This document shows positions 60,533 to 64,000 of a stretch of 64,000 nt of DNA, in pieces (position 1 is the first letter of the stretch; the number at the start of each line of letters is the position of its first letter). This DNA comes from Pararhodobacter marinus (GTDB lineage: Bacteria; Pseudomonadota; Alphaproteobacteria; Rhodobacterales; Rhodobacteraceae): assembly GCF_003122215.1 (NCBI RefSeq), contig NZ_QEYD01000012.1, positions 62,001 to 126,000 on the forward strand, read 5' to 3'. The notes beneath the pieces were generated by a model that was given only the letters and a program-made list of their open reading frames with translations, ran no database searches and was not told the origin of the DNA. Made by a program: the position numbers and the translations under genes.

Positions 60533-61393
60533 TCAGCCCTGCGCGCCATCGCCGGAGCCGTCGCTCGCGCCGAAGAACACGCCGTCACGCAGCACCTGCG
60601 CCACGGTATCGCGTTTCACCATCGGCTCCTTGGCGGCATAGGCATAGGTCAGCGACAGGTCGCACAGCTGGTTGATCAGCCGCGGCACCCCGTCTGTCGC
60701 CTGATGGACCAGCTCGGCGGCCTGACGGCTGAAGATGCCGGGATTGCCCCCCGCATGACGGATGCGCGAGGCGATATATCCCCCGGTCGAGGCGATATCG
60801 AGCCGCGGCAGGTGGTAGCTTGCCGCGACGCGCTGCGCGAACTGGATCAGGTCAGGGCGGCGCACCATCGCGCGCAGCTCGGGCTGGCCCACCAGCAGAA
60901 GCTGAAGCACCTCGTCGCGCCCGGCATTGATATTGGTCAGCATCCGCAGGTCTTCGAGCGCATCGCGGTTGAGGTTCTGCGCCTCGTCGATGACCAGAAG
61001 TACACGGTTGCCATTCGCATGTTCGGCCAGCAGGAAATCCTGAATCGCCGGAAACGCATCGTCTTCCGCGCCCCCGCCCGGCAGCGTCAGCCCCAGAGCC
61101 GCGCAGACGCGCCGCATGATGTCGTTCACGCCAGGCCGGGCGTTCGAGATCATGCCGATCGTCACGCTGTCCTCCAGCCCGTCGATGAAATGGTGCAGAA
61201 GCGTGGTCTTGCCTGCGCCGATCTCGCCCGTCAGCAGGGTGATCGGCGCGCGGGTCGACAGGCCGTAATCCAGCATCGCGTAGGCGCCGCGATGTTCGGG
61301 AGACCAGTACAGGAATTCGGGATCGGGCGCCAACGCGAAAGGACGTTCGCGCAGCCCGAAATGCTCAAGGTAATAGTTCAGCGCCTGTGCCAT
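60533..61393 (-). CDS. ExeA/GspA-type AAA ATPase
   Basis: This 286-residue protein begins LNYYLEHFGLRERPFALAPD. The Walker A motif is GEIGAGKT (56-63) and Walker B is RVLLVIDEAQNLN. The sensor region LLVGQPELRAMVRRPDLIQF and a C-terminal helical domain follow. Cytosolic ATPases of this type are found with polysaccharide export and envelope systems. It is divergent from a sugar transferase, so a role in exopolysaccharide production is likely by context. Confidence 0.87.
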   Translation of the reverse strand: MAQALNYYLEHFGLRERPFALAPDPEFLYWSPEHRGAYAMLDYGLSTRAPITLLTGEIGAGKTTLLHHFIDGLEDSVTIGMISNARPGVNDIMRRVCAALGLTLPGGGAEDDAFPAIQDFLLAEHANGNRVLLVIDEAQNLNRDALEDLRMLTNINAGRDEVLQLLLVGQPELRAMVRRPDLIQFAQRVAASYHLPRLDIASTGGYIASRIRHAGGNPGIFSRQAAELVHQATDGVPRLINQLCDLSLTYAYAAKEPMVKRDTVAQVLRDGVFFGASDGSGDGAQG

Positions 61394-61909
61394 GCCCGTT
61401 CCGGTTTAGTTGCGCCCTTGATCCGCTGAGACTGGTCCGTCAGAGCGATGGCGTTCCCGATGGGATATAGGGGAAGTGGGGCCGGAATACCAAATTCTCG
61501 GGGCGCTTTCTGGGCAGGCACCGAATGACGCCACGCTCCCGCCATCGCAGCGCCACAGGGCCGGGTGATTCGGGCGCCGAGACCACAAAAGGGCGAAATT
61601 GTGGCAAAATCTCAGCTTATGCGTGCAAACACGGCCCCATTCGCCTGACCATCGAAAGCGCCTTCCGCAAGGTCAATGTTTCCCTTAACGGAACGATCAC
61701 CTCCCCATTTTGCAATCGTTCGCAAGTTAACTTGCATTTTGCGTCCAATCCGCTTGGTTCCTAATTGGAAACAAACAGTTTAGGGCGTAATTGTGGCGCA
61801 TTCGCCGCAATTTGTTTTTTTCGCGACACAAACACGGCTAAAGAAGGTTTAGCGACGTCGACAGCGCCTGGGGGGGTGAGGTTCGACCATATCAACTCTG
61901 GGCGCTGCC
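61394..61909. other. Divergent regulatory region of the polysaccharide locus
   Basis: These 516 bases have no convincing coding gene and are AT-richer than their surroundings toward the right. They contain a 15-base direct repeat with one mismatch (GGGCGAAATTGTGGC at 61591 and GGGCGTAATTGTGGC at 61783). They also hold an inverted repeat CCACAA-N10-TTGTGG at 61583-61604 and a 14-base perfect palindrome at 61722-61735. Both flanking genes start outward from here. Confidence 0.65.
61722..61735. promoter_or_regulatory. Perfect 14-base palindrome, candidate operator
   Basis: GCAAGTTAACTTGC reads the same on both strands and lies about 175 bases before the sugar transferase start, within an AT-rich stretch. 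A dimeric regulator site is the likely reading. Confidence 0.45.
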
Positions 61910-62671
61910 ATGACCCTGCACTATCGTGCACTACCCGACTTCACCGGAGTCGACCTGAATCCGATGCCCGCAAACTACGCTTTGCAGGACTGGAGCCAAA
62001 GGCCGACCGTATCCGCCTCCCCGGGCGACGCAAATCCTGCCGAGCTTCTTCCCGCGCTGGCCGGCGACTATGCCGAAACGGGCAAGCGCCTGCTGGATGT
62101 TGTCTTGGCAAGTGTCGCCCTGCTGCTGGCCGCGCCCGTCTTGGCCCTGCTGGCGGCTCTGTTGTGGATCGAAGGCGGCAACCCCTTCTACACGCAAGAG
62201 CGTCTGGGCCGGCACGGGCGGCATTTCCGCATGTACAAGCTGCGCTCGATGGTGCCCGATGCCTCGGCGCGGCTGGTCGAGTATCTCGACCGCGATCCCG
62301 CCATGCGCGCCGAATGGGACCTGACGCAGAAGCTGAAGCGCGATCCCCGCATCACGCCGCTGGGCCGCCTGTTGCGCAAGACCTCGATGGACGAGCTGCC
62401 GCAGCTTCTGAACGTCCTCAAGGGCGACATGAGCCTTGTCGGCCCGCGCCCTATGCTGCCGCAGCAGATGGCGATCTACGCCCATCCGCCCGCCTATCTG
62501 GGCCTGCGTCCGGGCATCACCGGCCTGTGGCAGGTGACGGCGCGCAACGAGGACAGCTTCGCCCTGCGTGCCGCGATCGACCTGCGCTATGCCGAGCGGG
62601 TGTCACTGTGGGGCGATCTGAAGATCATGGTGGCGACCGTCAGGTCGATCCTGCGCGCCACGGGCTACTGA
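61910..62671 (+). CDS. Exopolysaccharide initiating sugar transferase (ExoY/WcaJ type)
   Basis: This 253-residue protein has one N-terminal hydrophobic hairpin (LLDVVLASVALLLAAPVLAL) followed by the catalytic domain. Signatures are YTQERLGRHGRHFRMYKLRS, KTSMDELPQLLNVLKGDMS and VGPRPMLPQQ, with a C-terminal RPGITGLWQV. It transfers a hexose-1-phosphate to undecaprenyl phosphate at the inner membrane to start a repeat unit. It is transcribed away from the ExeA-type ATPase gene. Confidence 0.92.
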   Translation: MTLHYRALPDFTGVDLNPMPANYALQDWSQRPTVSASPGDANPAELLPALAGDYAETGKRLLDVVLASVALLLAAPVLALLAALLWIEGGNPFYTQERLGRHGRHFRMYKLRSMVPDASARLVEYLDRDPAMRAEWDLTQKLKRDPRITPLGRLLRKTSMDELPQLLNVLKGDMSLVGPRPMLPQQMAIYAHPPAYLGLRPGITGLWQVTARNEDSFALRAAIDLRYAERVSLWGDLKIMVATVRSILRATGY

Positions 62672-62774
62672 GCGGCAGACGGCCGGCCACGCGAGGCCTT
62701 CGGACCCTACGAAACCCGGCCGGTCCCGCCGCTTTCATCTTGCGGTCGGGCATGGCTGCTGCCATCCCTTCGCC

Positions 62775-63443
62775 ATGACCCAGAATTTCCGCGCCAGCGT
62801 GACCCGCCCCGCCCCGGTTGTCCTGGGACTCGTGGGCCTGTGCGCATTGCTGGAAATCGCGTTCACGCTGGCCGAGATGCCGTTCCTGCAGTTCGACAGC
62901 CTGCGGCGGGTGGCCATCGTGCACGGCGCCTTCTGGCCCGGCCTGCTGGCCGGATGGGAGCCGGTCTTTCCCGGCCAGCGCGTCACCATGTTCCTCAGCT
63001 ATGCGTTCCTGCATGGCGGTTTTCTGCACATGGCGTTCAACATGCTGCTGCTCCTGCATCTGGGCCGGCAATCGGTGGCCCGGCTGGGACAGGGCGGCTT
63101 CCTGCTGGCCTTTGCGCTCTGCGCGATCGGCGGCGCGGCGGGCTATTGGCTGCTGAACGGCTCGGAACAGCCCATGCTGGGGGCCTCGGGCGCGGTGTTC
63201 GGCTTCTTCGGCATGACGATTTTCTGGGACATCCAGGTCCGCCGCAAGATCGGCCTGTCCATCGACCAGCCGATCCGCCTGATGATCGGCCTGGCGGTGA
63301 TGAACGTGCTTCTGTGGTTTCTCGTCAGCGGGATGCTTGCCTGGGAGGCACATCTGGGCGGTTTCTTGACCGGCGCGCTGCTGGCGCGGATCGTGACCCC
63401 GACCCCTGGCCACCGGGCACGGCCGGATCTGCGCGACCGTTGA
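62775..63443 (+). CDS. Rhomboid family intramembrane serine protease
   Basis: This 222-residue protein of about six helices has the catalytic serine S138 in GASGAVFG and the histidine H193 in EAHLGGFLTG. The conserved N-terminal HGGFLHMAFNM loop is also present. It cleaves membrane proteins within the bilayer; the substrate is unknown. The stop codon overlaps a TTGACA sequence that may be the -35 box of the next gene. Confidence 0.9.
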   Translation: MTQNFRASVTRPAPVVLGLVGLCALLEIAFTLAEMPFLQFDSLRRVAIVHGAFWPGLLAGWEPVFPGQRVTMFLSYAFLHGGFLHMAFNMLLLLHLGRQSVARLGQGGFLLAFALCAIGGAAGYWLLNGSEQPMLGASGAVFGFFGMTIFWDIQVRRKIGLSIDQPIRLMIGLAVMNVLLWFLVSGMLAWEAHLGGFLTGALLARIVTPTPGHRARPDLRDR

Positions 63444-63523
63444 CAGAATCGTCAATAGACCGTTGCATTAAAGATCGAAATGCGCCCTACTGCAAAATAT
63501 GATCAAATATTGACGGAGCCTGC

Positions 63524-64000
63524 GTGACCGCCGAAACCCTGACTGCCCCGCCCGAACCCGGTCCGAGAGGGGCCGATGCCTCCGTTCCGGTCATCGCGAT
63601 CAACGGATTGCACAAGGCCTATGGGTCGCTCGAGGTGCTCAAGGGCGTGGACGTCAAGGCGATGCCGGGGCAGGTGATTTCGCTCATCGGGTCGTCCGGG
63701 TCCGGCAAGTCGACCTTGCTGCGGTGCTGCAACCTGCTGGAAGACAGCCAGCAGGGCGACATCATCTTCGAGGGCGAAAGCGTCCATTGGCGCGGCACCG
63801 GGCTGAACCGCCACCCGGCGGACCGCGCGCAGGTCGCGCGGATCCGCACCAACCTTGCCATGGTGTTCCAGAACTTCAATCTGTGGTCGCACATGACCGT
63901 TCTGCAGAACGTGATGGAAGCCCCCGTCACCGTGCTGAAACAGGACAAGGCCACGGTTGAGAAGCGCGCGCGCGCGCTTCTGGACAAGGTGGGGATCGGC
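63524..64000 (+). CDS. Amino-acid-type ABC transporter ATP-binding protein, N-terminal part
   Basis: The first 159 residues are present and the frame is still open at the window edge. Walker A is GSSGSGKST (56-64), the Q loop is in MVFQNFNLW, and HMTVLQNVMEAPVTV is typical of HisP/GlnQ-type polar amino acid ATPases. The start is GTG at 63524 with GGAG six bases upstream. TTGACA at 63440-63445 could be part of its promoter. Permease and binding-protein genes would be expected to the right. Confidence 0.88.
   Translation, partial: MTAETLTAPPEPGPRGADASVPVIAINGLHKAYGSLEVLKGVDVKAMPGQVISLIGSSGSGKSTLLRCCNLLEDSQQGDIIFEGESVHWRGTGLNRHPADRAQVARIRTNLAMVFQNFNLWSHMTVLQNVMEAPVTVLKQDKATVEKRARALLDKVGIG

Noticed and set aside
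61525-61764. A 79-codon plus-strand frame in the polysaccharide promoter region
   Set aside because: It runs through the palindrome and AT-rich regulatory sequence, has no ribosome binding site and does not look like a protein family.

Overview
The window is dense, high-GC chromosomal DNA from an alphaproteobacterium, most likely Rhodobacteraceae/Paracoccaceae (order Rhodobacterales). This is inferred from gene content: a phaA-patatin-phaB cluster, the heterotetrameric sarcosine oxidase operon, ccmI, a TIGR02302/DUF4175 protein, DUF1289, DUF2007, a 43-aa aa3-type oxidase subunit IV, TRAP transporters, and an intergenic repeat ending in an ATATTTGG-GAACAAAGA core. I cannot name a genus from sequence alone. 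No phage, IS element, integrase, CRISPR array or replication origin was seen.

Region by region. (1) 1-11.8 kb is a catabolic island. On the minus strand lie a carotenoid-cleavage/lignostilbene-type dioxygenase, a doubled HxlR regulator, an IclR regulator and a hotdog thioesterase. Divergent on the plus strand lie an alpha/beta hydrolase, a nitronate-monooxygenase-like flavoprotein, an acyl-CoA ligase, a thiolase, a complete TRAP transporter (dctPQM) and a small ABM-domain monooxygenase. A 29-bp inverted repeat sits in the divergent promoter region. The substrate is unknown; uptake, oxidative cleavage, CoA activation and thiolysis of an aromatic or isoprenoid-like acid is the simplest reading. 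(2) 11.8-19.3 kb holds a zinc alcohol dehydrogenase, a structured non-coding RNA candidate with an intrinsic terminator, a small secreted protein, tRNA-Cys, a membrane dipeptidase, deoD, a LysR regulator, an SDR, a methionine aminopeptidase and a class D beta-lactamase.

(3) 19.4-25.7 kb is the sarcosine oxidase operon soxB-D-A-G. It is interrupted between soxB and soxD by two small single-pass membrane proteins. Each is preceded by GGAAC-N17-(C/G)GTT, which matches the alphaproteobacterial general-stress (EcfG-type) promoter, and one carries three 11-residue LEA-like repeats. I regard this as the most interesting observation. (4) 26-34 kb: ccmI-ruvX-DUF1289, a hairpin array, then argH-lptM-like-DUF2834-lysA-TIGR02302. 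(5) 34-39 kb: a stand-alone EAL protein and the polyhydroxybutyrate genes phaA and phaB with a patatin between them. (6) 39-46 kb: small conserved proteins, a methyltransferase, a polyprenyl diphosphate synthase overlapping ispE tail to tail, a TPR protein, ETF-ubiquinone oxidoreductase, and greA behind an attenuator-like hairpin.

(7) 46-57 kb: azlCD, lipoprotein and oxidase-subunit small genes, an MBL-fold hydrolase with an acyl-CoA dehydrogenase, Sua5, a DUF4832 secreted protein, yjdM, tRNA-Leu, a YqaA-type membrane protein and dsbB. (8) 57-64 kb: DUF1203, a GNAT acetyltransferase, the third copy of the repeat family, aspS, an ExeA-type ATPase divergent from an exopolysaccharide sugar transferase across a 516-bp regulatory region, a rhomboid protease, and the start of an amino-acid-type ABC ATPase that runs off the window.
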